Of a DNA stretch of 64,000 nucleotides, positions 53,113-63,653 are shown piece after piece. Position numbers and translations under genes: made by a program. Below the pieces are notes generated by a model, which was not told the DNA's origin, did not search any database, and saw nothing but the letters and a program-made list of their open reading frames with translations. Each line of letters opens with the position of its first letter. Position 1 is the stretch's first letter. The DNA is from Limosilactobacillus reuteri (GTDB lineage Bacteria > Bacillota > Bacilli > Lactobacillales > Lactobacillaceae): the NCBI RefSeq assembly GCF_034259105.1, contig NZ_CP139478.1, positions 782,001 through 846,000 of the forward strand. The letters run 5' to 3'.

Positions 53113-56100
53113 GTGGGATTAAGTCGCCAAGAATTATTTGGAAAACTATTAGAACAAATTCACTTTCCGGAAAAAGACAATTCTGCATTCAGAAATGCCG
53201 CAGTTCAATCAGTTGTTGTTCATAAAAAGTCTCGGCAATGGGAATTTCACTTAATCTTTAATAAGGCTTTACCGTATGACCTATTTACGCAATTCAACCA
53301 GAGTTTACAGATAGGGTTCAAAGATATTGCTAAAGTTAGTTTAAAGATTAGTACTCCCATGACAGAACTTGATGAATCACAGATAGCTAATTATTGGCAG
53401 TTCGTCATTAATAAGGCAATTAGTGATACACCAATGCTCCAACAAGCTTGCTTACAAACGGCTCCTGAGGTTAAGGATGGGCGTGTGACACTGGTTGTCG
53501 AAAATGAGGTAATTAAAGACTTACTAGCACAGAAAGCATTAGATAAGATTGAAAAATCATACCAAGAGCTAGGATTTCCTAAATTTAGGATTCACCCGTT
53601 TGTTGACCAGTCAGCCTCGCAAGCAAAAATTGAAGAATTAAAGGCTAAACACGAGAAGGCCAATGCTGCACTTGCTGCCAAGGCGGCTGCCCGGATCAAG
53701 AAAAGTGAGGCCGCAAAGAAGACAGCAAAGAAAAGTGCACCAGTCGCCCCTGCTGATGGTCCAGTCCAACTTGGCCGGATGATTGATAGTAAGCAGAATG
53801 TTATTCAAATGAAAGACATTGAGGGTGAAGAACGGTCCGTAGTTGTTGAAGGATATGTATTTAATGCAGAAATTCGCGAACTACGCTCAGGTCGTCAGTT
53901 ATTAACGTTTGAAATTACGGACTATACTTCTTCTTTTGCTGTCAAGAAATTCTCACGTAACAGCGATGAAGAAGCACAATTTGCCAATATCAAAGCAGGA
54001 ATGTGGTTGAAAGTTCGCGGGCCTGTACAGGAAGATACCTGGATGCGAGACTTGGTAATCACGGCTTATGATGTTAATGAAGTAACTCATACAGCGCGTC
54101 AAGATAAAGCTCCTCAAGATGATAAACGAGTTGAACTTCATACGCATACAACGATGAGTCAGATGGATGCCACTAATTCGATTACTGAACTTGCAACTCG
54201 TGCTCATAAATGGGGACATCCAGCAATTGCGGTAACCGATCATGGGAATGTCCAGGCTTTTCCGGAAGCATTTAGCATGGCCCAAAAAACGGGCATTAAA
54301 ATGCTATATGGAATGGAAGCTAATGTTGTTGATGATGGAATTCCATTGGTATATAACGAGAATCATGAAGAACTCGCTCATCAGACCTATGTCATTTTTG
54401 ACGTGGAAACGACAGGGTTATCGGCAATTTATGATAAGGTAATTGAATTATCTGCAGTTAAAATGCAAGATGGAAATGTCTTAGAACGTTTTGATGAATT
54501 TATCGATCCTGGTTTCCCGTTGTCAGAACAAACAACTAATTTAACTAGTATCACCACTGAAATGGTGCAGGGTTCAAAAACTGAAGAAGAAGTTTTTCAG
54601 ATGTTCAAGGACTTTTGTAAGGGCTGTATTATTGCTGGTCATAACGTTTCATTTGATATGGGCTTTATGAATACTGGCTATGAACGTCACCAAATGGGAA
54701 AAATCGCGGAACCAGTAATCGATACATTACCACTGGCGCGATTCTTATATCCTGATATGCGAGGATACCGATTAAACACGCTTAGTAAAAAATTTAAGGT
54801 AGCGTTGGAACATCACCACCGTGCTAACTATGATTCGGAAGCTACAGGACACTTGCTTTATAAGTTCTTGAAAGATGCTGAAGCCCGTTATGATGTGAAG
54901 TATGTGGATGATTTAAACAAGCATATGGAAGAAAATAATGCTTACCGTCATGCTCGGCCTTTTCATGTAACGATTTTTGCGCAGACCCAGGCTGGCTTGA
55001 AAAACTTATTTAAGTTAGTATCGCTATCAAACGTTGAATATTTCTACCGGGTACCGCGAATTCCGCGAACAGTGCTGACGAAATATCGTGAAGGACTGCT
55101 TTTGGGAACTGCTTGTTCATCGGGAGAAGTATTTACCGCAATGATGGAGAAGGGTTACGATCAAGCACTAGAAAAGGCTCGCTACTATGATTTTATTGAA
55201 GTTCAGCCCAAGCCAAACTATGCACCGTTGCTTGAACAACACGTGATTGCAGATGAAGGTCACCTCGAAGATATCCTCAAAAATATGGTCAAACTGGGGG
55301 ATGAATTGGAAAAAACAGTGGTTGCCACTGGAGATGTCCATTACCTTGATCCACATGATGGAATTTACCGTAAGATCCTGATTAACTCGCAAGGTGGCGC
55401 AAACCCGTTAAATCGAACTGAGCGTCCAGAAGTTCACTTTAGAACGACTGATGAAATGCTAAATGAATTTGCTTTTCTCGGTGAAGAAAAAGCCCACGAA
55501 TTAGTTGTGGAAAATAGTAATAAGATTGCAGCTGAGATTGATGACAATATTCGGCCAGTAAAAGATAAACTTTATCCACCGCATATGAAGGGAGCCGAAC
55601 AGGAAATCCAAGACCGGACATGGAATACTGCGAGAAAATGGTATGGTGATCCTTTGCCACAACTAGTTCAGGACCGGATTGAATTAGAGTTGAACAGTAT
55701 TGTTAAGAACGGTTTCTCTGTTCACTATTTAATTGCCCAACGACTAGTAGCTAAGTCCAATAAAGATGGATACTTAGTAGGTTCGCGGGGATCTGTTGGT
55801 TCAAGTGTGGTGGCAACGCTTTCGGGAATTACAGAAGTTAACCCGTTGCCACCACATTACCGTTGTCCAAATTGTCAATTTACCCACTTCTATACACAAG
55901 GGGAATATAGTTCAGGTTTCGATTTGCCAGATAAAAAATGTCCAAAGTGTGGCACTCTTATGGTAAAAGACGGTCATGATATTCCATTCCAAACCTTCCT
56001 TGGATTTAAGGGTAATAAGGTGCCAGATATTGATTTAAACTTCTCTGGTGACTACCAGCCAATTGCCCATAACTATATGAAAGTCTTATTCGGTGAAAAA

Positions 56101-57444
56101 AATGTATTCCGTGCCGGGACGATTGGTACGGTTGCCGACAAGACGGCGTATGGATATGTGAAGGCTTACGAACGAGATACAGAAAAGGAATTTAGAAAGG
56201 CAGAGGAGGATCGCTTAGCAAAAGGAGCTACTGGTGTTAAGCGAACTACTGGTCAGCACCCAGCGGGGATTATTATTGTTCCTGATGACATGGATATTTA
56301 TGACTTTACACCTGTTCAGTATCCTGCTGATGATCAAACAGCTGCCTGGGAAACAACCCACTTTGATTTCCACTCGATTCACGATAATATTCTTAAAATG
56401 GATATTTTAGGGCATGATGATCCAACGATGATTCGTGCCTTGCAAGATTTATCAGGAATTGATCCTCAATCGATTCCAATGGATGATCCAGGGGTGATGG
56501 CCTTATTCTCTAGTCCTAAGGTATTGGGTGTAACTGAAGAACAAATTCAAAGTAAAACTGGTACACTAGGATTGCCGGAATTCGGGACGCGATTTGTCCG
56601 AGGGATGCTGGAGGATACTCATCCGAAAAACTACTCGCAATTACTACAAATTTCTGGTCTTTCACATGGGACTGGTGTGTGGCTAGATAATGCCCAGGAA
56701 CTAATCAAACAGGGAATTGCCACTATCGCTAATGTGATTGGTTGTCGTGATAACATCATGACCGACTTAATCCACTATGGAATGGACTCAGAAATTTCTT
56801 TCCAAATTATGGAACACGTACGGAAGGGTCGCGGAATTCCAGACGAGTGGCAAGAAAAGATGCATGAAGCTAATGTTCCACAATGGTATATGGACTCATG
56901 TTTGAAGATCAAGTACATGTTCCCTCGGGCGCACGCGGCTGCTTATGTCTTGATGGCCCTGCGAATTGCTTACTTTAAGGTTTACTTCCCGTTAGTTTAT
57001 TATTGTGCATTCTTCTCCGTGCGAGCAGATGACTTTGATGTAGTAGCGATGTCTCACGGTAAAGATGCGGTTAAGCAACGGATGAAAGAAATCAATGATA
57101 AGGGAAATGATGCCAGTGCAAAAGAGAAGAATCTCTTAACAATTCTTGAACTAGCTAATGAGATGCTGGAACGGGGATTTAAATTTAAGATGGTTGATAT
57201 TGAAAAATCAGATGCCTCCGATTGGTTGATTGATGGTGATTCATTAATTGCACCATTCCGGGCAGTTCCTGGATTAGGACTAAACGTTGCTAAGCAAATT
57301 GTTGCCGCACGTGAAGAACGGCCATTCCTTTCTAAAGAAGATTTGGCAGAGCGCGGAAAGGTTTCGCAGACACTGATTGATTTCTTGACAGATAATCATG
57401 TATTAGATAAGCTGCCTGACGAAAATCAACTTAGCTTGTTTTAA
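53113..57444 (+). CDS. polC: DNA polymerase III alpha subunit, PolC type
   Basis: Replicative polymerase with built-in proofreading, 1443 aa. Domains in order: N-terminal domain, an Ala/Lys-rich linker (about 190-215), OB fold (about 230-335), PHP domain part ([13 protein letters not shown], about 339), DEDD exonuclease ([11 protein letters not shown] at about 427; later HNVSFDMGF), second PHP part, a four-Cys zinc site (RCPNCQF... KKCPKCG, about 917-947) and the polymerase core ([13 protein letters not shown]). GTG start at 53113 following TAGGAGG. Full length. Confidence 0.97.
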   Translation: MGLSRQELFGKLLEQIHFPEKDNSAFRNAAVQSVVVHKKSRQWEFHLIFNKALPYDLFTQFNQSLQIGFKDIAKVSLKISTPMTELDESQIANYWQFVINKAISDTPMLQQACLQTAPEVKDGRVTLVVENEVIKDLLAQKALDKIEKSYQELGFPKFRIHPFVDQSASQAKIEELKAKHEKANAALAAKAAARIKKSEAAKKTAKKSAPVAPADGPVQLGRMIDSKQNVIQMKDIEGEERSVVVEGYVFNAEIRELRSGRQLLTFEITDYTSSFAVKKFSRNSDEEAQFANIKAGMWLKVRGPVQEDTWMRDLVITAYDVNEVTHTARQDKAPQDDKRVELHTHTTMSQMDATNSITELATRAHKWGHPAIAVTDHGNVQAFPEAFSMAQKTGIKMLYGMEANVVDDGIPLVYNENHEELAHQTYVIFDVETTGLSAIYDKVIELSAVKMQDGNVLERFDEFIDPGFPLSEQTTNLTSITTEMVQGSKTEEEVFQMFKDFCKGCIIAGHNVSFDMGFMNTGYERHQMGKIAEPVIDTLPLARFLYPDMRGYRLNTLSKKFKVALEHHHRANYDSEATGHLLYKFLKDAEARYDVKYVDDLNKHMEENNAYRHARPFHVTIFAQTQAGLKNLFKLVSLSNVEYFYRVPRIPRTVLTKYREGLLLGTACSSGEVFTAMMEKGYDQALEKARYYDFIEVQPKPNYAPLLEQHVIADEGHLEDILKNMVKLGDELEKTVVATGDVHYLDPHDGIYRKILINSQGGANPLNRTERPEVHFRTTDEMLNEFAFLGEEKAHELVVENSNKIAAEIDDNIRPVKDKLYPPHMKGAEQEIQDRTWNTARKWYGDPLPQLVQDRIELELNSIVKNGFSVHYLIAQRLVAKSNKDGYLVGSRGSVGSSVVATLSGITEVNPLPPHYRCPNCQFTHFYTQGEYSSGFDLPDKKCPKCGTLMVKDGHDIPFQTFLGFKGNKVPDIDLNFSGDYQPIAHNYMKVLFGEKNVFRAGTIGTVADKTAYGYVKAYERDTEKEFRKAEEDRLAKGATGVKRTTGQHPAGIIIVPDDMDIYDFTPVQYPADDQTAAWETTHFDFHSIHDNILKMDILGHDDPTMIRALQDLSGIDPQSIPMDDPGVMALFSSPKVLGVTEEQIQSKTGTLGLPEFGTRFVRGMLEDTHPKNYSQLLQISGLSHGTGVWLDNAQELIKQGIATIANVIGCRDNIMTDLIHYGMDSEISFQIMEHVRKGRGIPDEWQEKMHEANVPQWYMDSCLKIKYMFPRAHAAAYVLMALRIAYFKVYFPLVYYCAFFSVRADDFDVVAMSHGKDAVKQRMKEINDKGNDASAKEKNLLTILELANEMLERGFKFKMVDIEKSDASDWLIDGDSLIAPFRAVPGLGLNVAKQIVAAREERPFLSKEDLAERGKVSQTLIDFLTDNHVLDKLPDENQLSLF

Positions 57445-57473
57445 GGAATAGTAATGAAAACATGCTTCATTGC

Positions 57474-57502
57474 TTGCCAGTAGCGATGGTACATGCTACA
57501 AT
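57474..57502 (+). promoter_or_regulatory. Predicted sigma-A promoter of the rimP-nusA-infB operon
   Basis: TTGCCA, 17 bases, TACAAT with TGC directly before the -10 (extended type). Confidence 0.7.
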
Positions 57503-57525
57503 AGATTATGGTAAATAACTCGTGG

Positions 57526-57552
57526 GAGTGAGCAGAGATGCTCGCTCTTTTT
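57526..57552 (+). terminator. Leader terminator (attenuator) upstream of rimP
   Basis: GAGTGAGC pairs with GCTCGCTC (one G.T), six-base loop, five T. It lies between the operon promoter and the rimP start, so all operon transcription must pass it. NusA-sensitive attenuation of the nusA operon is known in Bacillus. Confidence 0.75.
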
Positions 57553-57577
57553 ATTGCAAATAATGGAGGTGACACGT

Positions 57578-58051
57578 TTGAGCAGTGTTGTAGAAACTGT
57601 AACAGATCTTGTAACGCCGATTTTACAGGACCATGATTTTTACTTATATGACTTAGAGTTTGTAAAAGAAGGTAAAAGCTGGTACCTCCGCGTTTATATT
57701 GATAAAGACGGTGGGATTGCGCTAGAAGATTGCGCACTTGTCAGTGATGAATTAAGTGAAGCATTAGATAATGTTGAACCTGATCCAATTCCACAGGCTT
57801 ACTTTTTAGAAGTTTCCTCACCAGGTGCTGAACGCCCACTGAAGAAAGAGGAAGATTATCAACGAGCAATTGACCATTATATTCACATCTCTCTTTACCA
57901 ACAGATTAATGGTCAAAAGGTCTATGAGGGTACATTAACGCAATTATCTGATAAAGAAATTACGTTGGATTATTTAGATAAGACTCGTCATCGGCAAATT
58001 ACGATTAATCGTCAGAAAATTGCCCAGGCCCGATTAGCGATTAAATTCTAG
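57578..58051 (+). CDS. rimP: Ribosome maturation factor RimP
   Basis: 30S assembly factor of 157 aa. N-terminal ferredoxin-like domain ([42 protein letters not shown]) with the RVYID signature and C-terminal Sm-like domain ([16 protein letters not shown]...). The start is TTG at 57578 with GGAGGTGAC before it; the ATG upstream overlaps that site. First gene of the operon with nusA. Confidence 0.93.
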   Translation: MSSVVETVTDLVTPILQDHDFYLYDLEFVKEGKSWYLRVYIDKDGGIALEDCALVSDELSEALDNVEPDPIPQAYFLEVSSPGAERPLKKEEDYQRAIDHYIHISLYQQINGQKVYEGTLTQLSDKEITLDYLDKTRHRQITINRQKIAQARLAIKF

Positions 58052-58071
58052 TATTAAAGGAGTGTCGAAAG

Positions 58072-59259
58072 GTGAGTAAGCCAAAAATTAACACTGAGAT
58101 GATTGGCGCCCTTGATTATCTTGAAAAAGAAAAGGGTATCAAGAAAGAGATTGTTATTGAAGCGTTAGAACAAGCACTTGAATCAGCATACAAGCAAAAT
58201 TACGGTGATAAGAATGTTGAAGTAGAATTCAATTCATTGACTGGTAATATTAAAGTCTACGCTGTAAAAACAATTACTGATGATGAAGAAGCAGTCGAAG
58301 CAGATAGCAACGAATTCATGAGTTTAGCTGATGCGCGGAAGCTCCCTCATGGTCAAGGCTATGAGATTGGTGATGAAATTCGCGAAGAAGTTACCCCTCG
58401 TGACTTTGGCCGGATTGCTGCCCAAACTGCTAAACAAGTGGTAATGCAACGTCTCCGTGAAGAAGAACGGAAAATCATTTACGACAAGTACAAGACTTAT
58501 GAAAACGAGATTATCACTGGTGAAGTTTCACGAGAAGATAAGCGTTTCACATACGTTGATTTAGGGGATGGTGTAGAAGGTGCCATGGGCTTTAGAGATA
58601 AGATGCCTAATGAGCACTACCATGTCCATGATCGGATTCAAGTATACGTAACGAAAGTAAATGATGATCGTCGGGGACCACAAATCTTTGTTAGCCGGAC
58701 TGCTCCAGAACTTTTGAAGCGATTATTTGAACGGGAAGTACCAGAAATCAAGGATGGGACTGTCTTAATCGAAAATATTGCTCGTGAAGCAGGTGATCGT
58801 GCTAAGGTTGCGGTATACTCAAATGATCCTAATGTTGATCCAGTTGGGACTTGCGTTGGTCCACGAGGTTCTCGTGTCCAAGCAATCGTTAATGAACTTG
58901 ATGGCGAGAATATGGATATTGTGGAGTATGTTAAGGATCCCGCTAAGTTTATCGCTAATGCTTTGAACCCAGCAGAAGTCCTTGATGTAATCTTTAACGA
59001 AGAGAAGGCAGCAAGCAAAACTGAGGATAGCGAAGGGGAAGAAACGACTGAAGGACAAACAGAACGTTCATGCACTGTCGTTGTTCCTGATAGCCAATTA
59101 TCCTTAGCCATCGGTAAGCGGGGACAAAATGCTCGTCTCGCTGCTCGTTTGACTAAGTACAAGATTGATATCAAGTCTGAATCTGAAATGGCGGAAAATG
59201 ATCAAGAATCTGAAGAAGTAGCTGATTCAGAAGAAAATATTGACAATAACGAAGAATAA
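58072..59259 (+). CDS. nusA: Transcription factor NusA
   Basis: RNA-polymerase-binding pausing, termination and antitermination factor, 395 aa. Visible: N-terminal RNAP-binding domain (EAIEQALESAYKQNYG-like, here VIEALEQALESAYKQNY), S1 domain (about 135-200, ITGEVSREDKRFTYVDLGDGVEG), KH1 (VAVYSNDPNVDPVGTCVGPRGSRVQAIVNELDGE) and KH2 (VVVPDSQLSLAIGKRGQNARLAARLTKY). An acidic tail follows, without AR repeats, as in Firmicutes. GTG start after AAAGGAG. Confidence 0.96.
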   Translation: MSKPKINTEMIGALDYLEKEKGIKKEIVIEALEQALESAYKQNYGDKNVEVEFNSLTGNIKVYAVKTITDDEEAVEADSNEFMSLADARKLPHGQGYEIGDEIREEVTPRDFGRIAAQTAKQVVMQRLREEERKIIYDKYKTYENEIITGEVSREDKRFTYVDLGDGVEGAMGFRDKMPNEHYHVHDRIQVYVTKVNDDRRGPQIFVSRTAPELLKRLFEREVPEIKDGTVLIENIAREAGDRAKVAVYSNDPNVDPVGTCVGPRGSRVQAIVNELDGENMDIVEYVKDPAKFIANALNPAEVLDVIFNEEKAASKTEDSEGEETTEGQTERSCTVVVPDSQLSLAIGKRGQNARLAARLTKYKIDIKSESEMAENDQESEEVADSEENIDNNEE

Positions 59260-59287
59260 CTAAAAATTAAGCAGCGGGGTGAAAATA

Positions 59288-59590
59288 ATGAAAAAGAGAA
59301 AAATACCGATGCGTAAAGACATTGTTACCGGTGAAATGATGCCCAAACGGCAATTAATTCGGGTAGTTAAGAATAAGAAAAATGAAGTATCCTTAGACCC
59401 AACCGGTAAGAAGCCTGGTCGTGGAGCATATGTTGCAGTAGATGTGGATATTGCAAAGCGCGCCAAGAAAGAAAAAACTTTTGAAAAAGCTTTTCACGTT
59501 CAACTTGATGAATCATTTTATGATGAATTAATCAAGTATGCAGACCACCTACAGGCACGACAAGAGTTATTTGGTAATGATCAAAAATAA
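59288..59590 (+). CDS. rnpM: YlxR/RnpM, RNase P modulator (DUF448)
   Basis: RNA-binding protein of 100 aa. The family signature is RKIPMRKDIVTGEMMPKRQLIRVVKNKKNEVSLDPTGKKPGRGAYV with many basic residues. In Bacillus YlxR (RnpM) binds RNase P RNA and modulates its activity. Start ATG at 59288, with GGGGTG at 59276-59281; the GTG at 59279 lies inside it. It overlaps ylxQ by 14 bases. Confidence 0.92.
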   Translation: MKKRKIPMRKDIVTGEMMPKRQLIRVVKNKKNEVSLDPTGKKPGRGAYVAVDVDIAKRAKKEKTFEKAFHVQLDESFYDELIKYADHLQARQELFGNDQK

Positions 59591-59888
59591 AGAACAGGTC
59601 TTAAACCTCCTTGGAATCGCTCGGCGCGCCCGGCAACTTCAAAGTGGGGAAGAGATTGTCTTAAAAAATATTCAAACTAAGAAGGCAAAGTTTGTGTTCC
59701 TAGCTTCAGATGCTGGAAAGGCTAGTGCAAAAAAGATTACTGATAAATGTAAGTTTTATGGCATTCCTTTTTCAACAGATTTTACTAGAGAACAGCTTAG
59801 CCAGGCAACAGGGCAAGCACGAACAGTTTTTTGTGTAATGCAATCAGGTTTTGCAAGAAAGTTTGAGGAACTACTAACTATGAGATAA
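59577..59888 (+). CDS. ylxQ: YlxQ, L7Ae-family ribosomal protein
   Basis: Putative K-turn RNA-binding protein of 103 aa with L7Ae/L30e/S12e/Gadd45 fold: [50 protein letters not shown]. It starts at ATG 59577 inside the end of ylxR. It belongs to the nusA-ylxR-ylxQ-infB group; a role in ribosome or RNase P biology is likely but not proven. Confidence 0.92.
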   Translation: MIKNKEQVLNLLGIARRARQLQSGEEIVLKNIQTKKAKFVFLASDAGKASAKKITDKCKFYGIPFSTDFTREQLSQATGQARTVFCVMQSGFARKFEELLTMR

Positions 59889-59901
59889 GGAGTGTGAGCA
59901 T

Positions 59902-62160
59902 ATGGCCAAAGAACGAATTTATGAATTAGCTAAGGAATTAAAAATGCCTAGCAAAGACTTAGTTAATATGGCCAATCGGCAAGGAATGGGAGTTAAAAGT
60001 CACATGTCTTCTGTTACCCCAGATCAAGCGCAACAATTACGTCAACTTGCAAAGGGTGGACAAAAAACAACTAATAATCAACACCAACCAGTAAAGAAAA
60101 ATGATGGTCACAATAAGCAAAATAACCATCAAGCACAAAATCATAATCAACACCATGATCATGATAAAACTCAAAATGAGCGTCCACAAAAGAAAAACAA
60201 TAGCCGGCCAAACAATGGAACAAAAGAAAATAATCAACACCAAAACAACGGTGGTCGGTTTGGCGGCAGCTTGAATAACGATCAAGGCCGTAATGGAAAA
60301 CGCTTTAATAAGAAAAATAAGAAGAACAAGAAACACAATAAGAACAAGCGGTTACGTGAGGTAGCTCATAAGCAACCAACACAACGAAAAGATAAGCCGC
60401 TTCCAGAAGTATTAGAATATACTGATGGGATGAATGCCCAAGACTTAGGAAAGATCCTACACCGTTCACCAGCAGAAATCGTTAAAAAGTTATTTATGCT
60501 TGGTGTAGTGATCAACCAAAATCAGTCACTTGATAAGGATACAATTGAATTATTAGCAACTGATTACGGTATTGAGGCTAAGGAAAAAGTTCAAGTTGAT
60601 GTTTCAGACATTGATAAGATGTTTGAAGATGAACAAAATAATACTGAACATCAAGTAATGCGGCCAGCTGTTGTTACCGTTATGGGACACGTTGACCATG
60701 GTAAGACAACCTTGCTTGATAAGTTACGGCACTCTCATGTTACTGAACATGAAGCGGGGGGGATCACCCAGGAAATTGGTGCTTACCAAGTTCACTATAA
60801 CGATCAATTAATTACGTTCCTTGATACGCCAGGACACGCTGCCTTTACTGAAATGCGTGCACGAGGAGCTAATATTACTGATATCACGGTCCTCGTTGTT
60901 GCAGCTGATGATGGAGTTATGCCACAGACAGTTGAAGCTATTCACCACGCGCAAGCTGCCCAGACACCAATCATTGTTGCAGTGAACAAGATTGATAAGC
61001 CAGGTGCAAATCCAGATCGTGTAACTGAAGAATTAGCAAAGTATAACTTGATTCCTGAAGACTGGGGTGGAGATACGATTTTTGTTAAGATTTCTGCTAA
61101 ATTTGGCAAGAATCTTGATGAATTGCTTGATATGATTCTACTCCAAGCTGAAATGCTGGAATTGAAGGCTAATCCAGATCAAAATGCGGCTGGATCAGTT
61201 GTTGAAGCCCGTCTTGATCAAGGTCGGGGATCAGTTGCTACTGTTTTAGTTCAACAAGGTACTCTTCATGTTGGGGACCCAATTGTTGTTGGTAACACAT
61301 TTGGTCGTGTGCGGACAATGACAAATGAAAATGGTCGTCGGATTAAAGAAGCTACCCCATCTACTCCTGTTGAGATTACTGGGCTAAATGAAGTACCAGA
61401 AGCTGGGGACCGGTTCGTTGTCTTTGATGATGAAAAGACTGCCCGTGCAGCAGGTGAAGAACGGGCTAAACGTGCCATGGATAAGGAACGTCAAAAGACT
61501 TCTCACGTTACATTAGACAACCTTTTTGCTACTATGAAGAAGGGGCAAATGAAGACCTTACCAATTATCATTAAAGCCGATGTTCAAGGATCAGTTGAAG
61601 CTTTAAGTCAAAGTCTTCAAAAGATTAGAGTTGACGGTGTTCGTGTTGATATTATTCATCAAGCCGTTGGTGCTATTAATCAAAGTGATGTTACCTTAGC
61701 TGAAGCATCTAATGCGGTTATCATTGGCTTTAATGTCCGTCCAACTGCCGTAGCTAAGACATTGGCTGATTCTAATAGTATTGATATCCGTCTTCACCGT
61801 GTCATTTACGATGCAATTGAAGAAGTTGAAGATGCGATGAAAGGGATGCTTGAACCGGTATACAAGGAAGAAACAATTGGTCAAGTAGAAGTTCGTCAAA
61901 TCTATAAGGCATCAAAGGTTGGTACAATTGCCGGGGGAATGGTTACATCCGGTAAGATCACTCGTGATGCAAAGGTTCGCTTAGTTCGTGATGGCGTTGT
62001 TATTTACGAAGGTGAATTAGGTAGTCTTAAGCGCTTCAAAGATGATGTCAAAGAAGTTAAGCAGGGTTACGAATGTGGTTTGACAATCGAAAACTACAAT
62101 GACATTAAGGAAATGGATGTTATTGAAGCCTACAAGATGAAAGAAGTTCCAGTTAAGTAA
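59902..62160 (+). CDS. infB: Translation initiation factor IF-2
   Basis: GTPase of 752 aa that delivers fMet-tRNA. N-terminal IF2N domain ([25 protein letters not shown]), then a strongly biased Asn/Gln/His/Lys-rich region (about 50-155), a second IF2N ([13 protein letters not shown]), and the G domain with [14 protein letters not shown] (about 263), [15 protein letters not shown] and NKID. Domains II-IV follow and end in [17 protein letters not shown]. The low-complexity linker differs among species but is normal for the family. Confidence 0.97.
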   Translation: MAKERIYELAKELKMPSKDLVNMANRQGMGVKSHMSSVTPDQAQQLRQLAKGGQKTTNNQHQPVKKNDGHNKQNNHQAQNHNQHHDHDKTQNERPQKKNNSRPNNGTKENNQHQNNGGRFGGSLNNDQGRNGKRFNKKNKKNKKHNKNKRLREVAHKQPTQRKDKPLPEVLEYTDGMNAQDLGKILHRSPAEIVKKLFMLGVVINQNQSLDKDTIELLATDYGIEAKEKVQVDVSDIDKMFEDEQNNTEHQVMRPAVVTVMGHVDHGKTTLLDKLRHSHVTEHEAGGITQEIGAYQVHYNDQLITFLDTPGHAAFTEMRARGANITDITVLVVAADDGVMPQTVEAIHHAQAAQTPIIVAVNKIDKPGANPDRVTEELAKYNLIPEDWGGDTIFVKISAKFGKNLDELLDMILLQAEMLELKANPDQNAAGSVVEARLDQGRGSVATVLVQQGTLHVGDPIVVGNTFGRVRTMTNENGRRIKEATPSTPVEITGLNEVPEAGDRFVVFDDEKTARAAGEERAKRAMDKERQKTSHVTLDNLFATMKKGQMKTLPIIIKADVQGSVEALSQSLQKIRVDGVRVDIIHQAVGAINQSDVTLAEASNAVIIGFNVRPTAVAKTLADSNSIDIRLHRVIYDAIEEVEDAMKGMLEPVYKEETIGQVEVRQIYKASKVGTIAGGMVTSGKITRDAKVRLVRDGVVIYEGELGSLKRFKDDVKEVKQGYECGLTIENYNDIKEMDVIEAYKMKEVPVK

Positions 62161-62179
62161 AAGCTGAGGAGAGATAAAG

Positions 62180-62539
62180 ATGCCAAGTAAACAATATCGA
62201 GTAGATCGTTTAGCTCAAGAAATTCAAAAAGATGTTGATGAAATCTTGTTAAAACGTGTTCGTGATCCACGTGTACAAAACGTTACAATTACAGGTGTGG
62301 ATGTTACTGGTGATCTCCAGCAAGCAACTATCTATTATAGTATCTTGTCAGATCTTGCTTCTGATGCCGAAAAGGCACAGGCTGGATTAGATAAGGCGAC
62401 TGGGTTAATTCGTAGTGAATTAGGCGCACGTCTTAATATTTTTAAGACTCCAGAAATAAAATTTGTAAGAGACCCATCAGTTGCTTACGGTAGTCGAATT
62501 GATCAACTCATTAACGACTTACACAAAAAAGAAAAATAA
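62180..62539 (+). CDS. rbfA: Ribosome-binding factor A
   Basis: KH-like 30S assembly factor of 119 aa with YRVDRLAQEIQKDVDEILLKRVRDPRVQNVTITGVDVTGDL and KTPEIKFVRDPSVAYGSRIDQLI. ATG after GAGGAGAG, 19 bases behind infB. A 170-bp repeat follows and separates it from truB. Confidence 0.96.
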   Translation: MPSKQYRVDRLAQEIQKDVDEILLKRVRDPRVQNVTITGVDVTGDLQQATIYYSILSDLASDAEKAQAGLDKATGLIRSELGARLNIFKTPEIKFVRDPSVAYGSRIDQLINDLHKKEK

Positions 62540-62550
62540 TTAGCAAAAAG

Positions 62551-62721
62551 GGAGTGAGACAGAAGCTACTTGTGAGTTCGTTTTTCGACGCAAAGCTAGC
62601 CTCTGTGAGCCCCCGCAAGCAACAATAGGCCTCCAACGTTCGGTTTTCCGAGCGATGGAGGCCATTGTTGTAGTGCGTTATTTGTCTTTTGTGAAAGTAA
62701 CTTGACTTATATCACAGCCCC
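62551..62721 (-). repeat. 170-bp structured dispersed repeat, copy B (inverted)
   Basis: The reverse complement aligns along its whole length with 48059-48231. The central hairpin (arms 62620-62638 and 62653-62670) is kept although the stem bases differ between copies by paired changes. It ends a few bases before the truB ribosome binding site (GGAGG). No gene inside. Confidence 0.8.
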
Positions 62722-62735
62722 TTGGAGGAATAACG

Positions 62736-63641
62736 ATGGATGGAATAATACCCTTATATAAAGAACGTGGGATGACTAGTTTTGCCTGTGTTAGTCGACT
62801 ACGACAAATTTTAAAAACTAAAAAGATTGGTCATTCAGGGACGCTTGACCCAGGTGTAGCAGGCGTTTTACCAATTTGTGTTGGAAATGCTACCAAAGTT
62901 GTTGACTATTTGATGCAATCAGGAAAACAATATCAAGGTGAGCTTTTAATTGGGTTTGCGACTACTACCCAAGACCTTGATGGAGACAAAATTGAAGAAA
63001 AAGTAGTTACAGATGAAATTCCCACTAGTGAAATATTAGCAGCTATGAATTCATTAACGGGGACAATAATACAAATCCCACCGATGTATTCGGCTGTAAA
63101 AGTAAATGGAAAAAAGCTTTATGAATATGCAAGAGCTGGTGAAACTGTTGAACGGCCCAAACGACAAGTAACTATTAGTAAATTTGAATTACTGAGCTCA
63201 AAGTATGATGAGAAAAATAAACAACAACGAATCCGCTTTAATGTTGAATGTAGTAAGGGTACTTACATTCGGACACTTGTTGTTGACCTTGCCCATAAAT
63301 TAGGGTATCCAGGAGTAATGAGTTTGTTAACGCGGTTGAAGAGCGGAGGCTTTACTCTTGATCAGACTTTAAGTTTAGACGACGTTCGCGATGCTGTTGC
63401 AACCCAAACTCTCCAGCAATACTTGTATCCTTTAGATTATGCTTTAAAAGACTATCCACAATTAACGATTCAAGTAGCTCAATGGAAAAAGGTTCAAAAT
63501 GGGGGATGGTTTTCTCCAAGTGAACTTAATACTAGCGAGAAGGAAATTGTGTTATCATTTGATGGACAAGTAAAAGCACTGTATCATTTTGATCCGAAAA
63601 ATAAAATGTATAAGCCAACTAAAATGTTTGCAGTTAATTGA
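62736..63641 (+). CDS. truB: tRNA pseudouridine(55) synthase
   Basis: Makes pseudouridine 55 in the T arm of tRNA. 301 aa, N-terminal DGIIPLYKERGMTSFACVSRLRQ, KKIGHSGTLDPGVAGVLP with catalytic Asp38, YSAVKVNGKKLYEYARAGE and a C-terminal PUA-like segment. ATG at 62736 after TTGGAGG. rbfA-truB-ribF is the standard order; the repeat between rbfA and truB is an insertion in that order. Confidence 0.96.
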   Translation: MDGIIPLYKERGMTSFACVSRLRQILKTKKIGHSGTLDPGVAGVLPICVGNATKVVDYLMQSGKQYQGELLIGFATTTQDLDGDKIEEKVVTDEIPTSEILAAMNSLTGTIIQIPPMYSAVKVNGKKLYEYARAGETVERPKRQVTISKFELLSSKYDEKNKQQRIRFNVECSKGTYIRTLVVDLAHKLGYPGVMSLLTRLKSGGFTLDQTLSLDDVRDAVATQTLQQYLYPLDYALKDYPQLTIQVAQWKKVQNGGWFSPSELNTSEKEIVLSFDGQVKALYHFDPKNKMYKPTKMFAVN

Positions 63642-63653
63642 GGAGTGTAGGAG

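Noticed and set aside
60037..60336. 99-codon minus-strand frame inside infB
   Set aside because: It arises from the biased Asn/His codons on the other strand; hydrophobic by composition only and without a ribosome binding site.
59902..60360. Asn/His/Gln-rich stretch in IF-2 as an inserted or foreign domain
   Set aside because: Species-specific low-complexity linkers in the N-terminal part are normal for IF-2.
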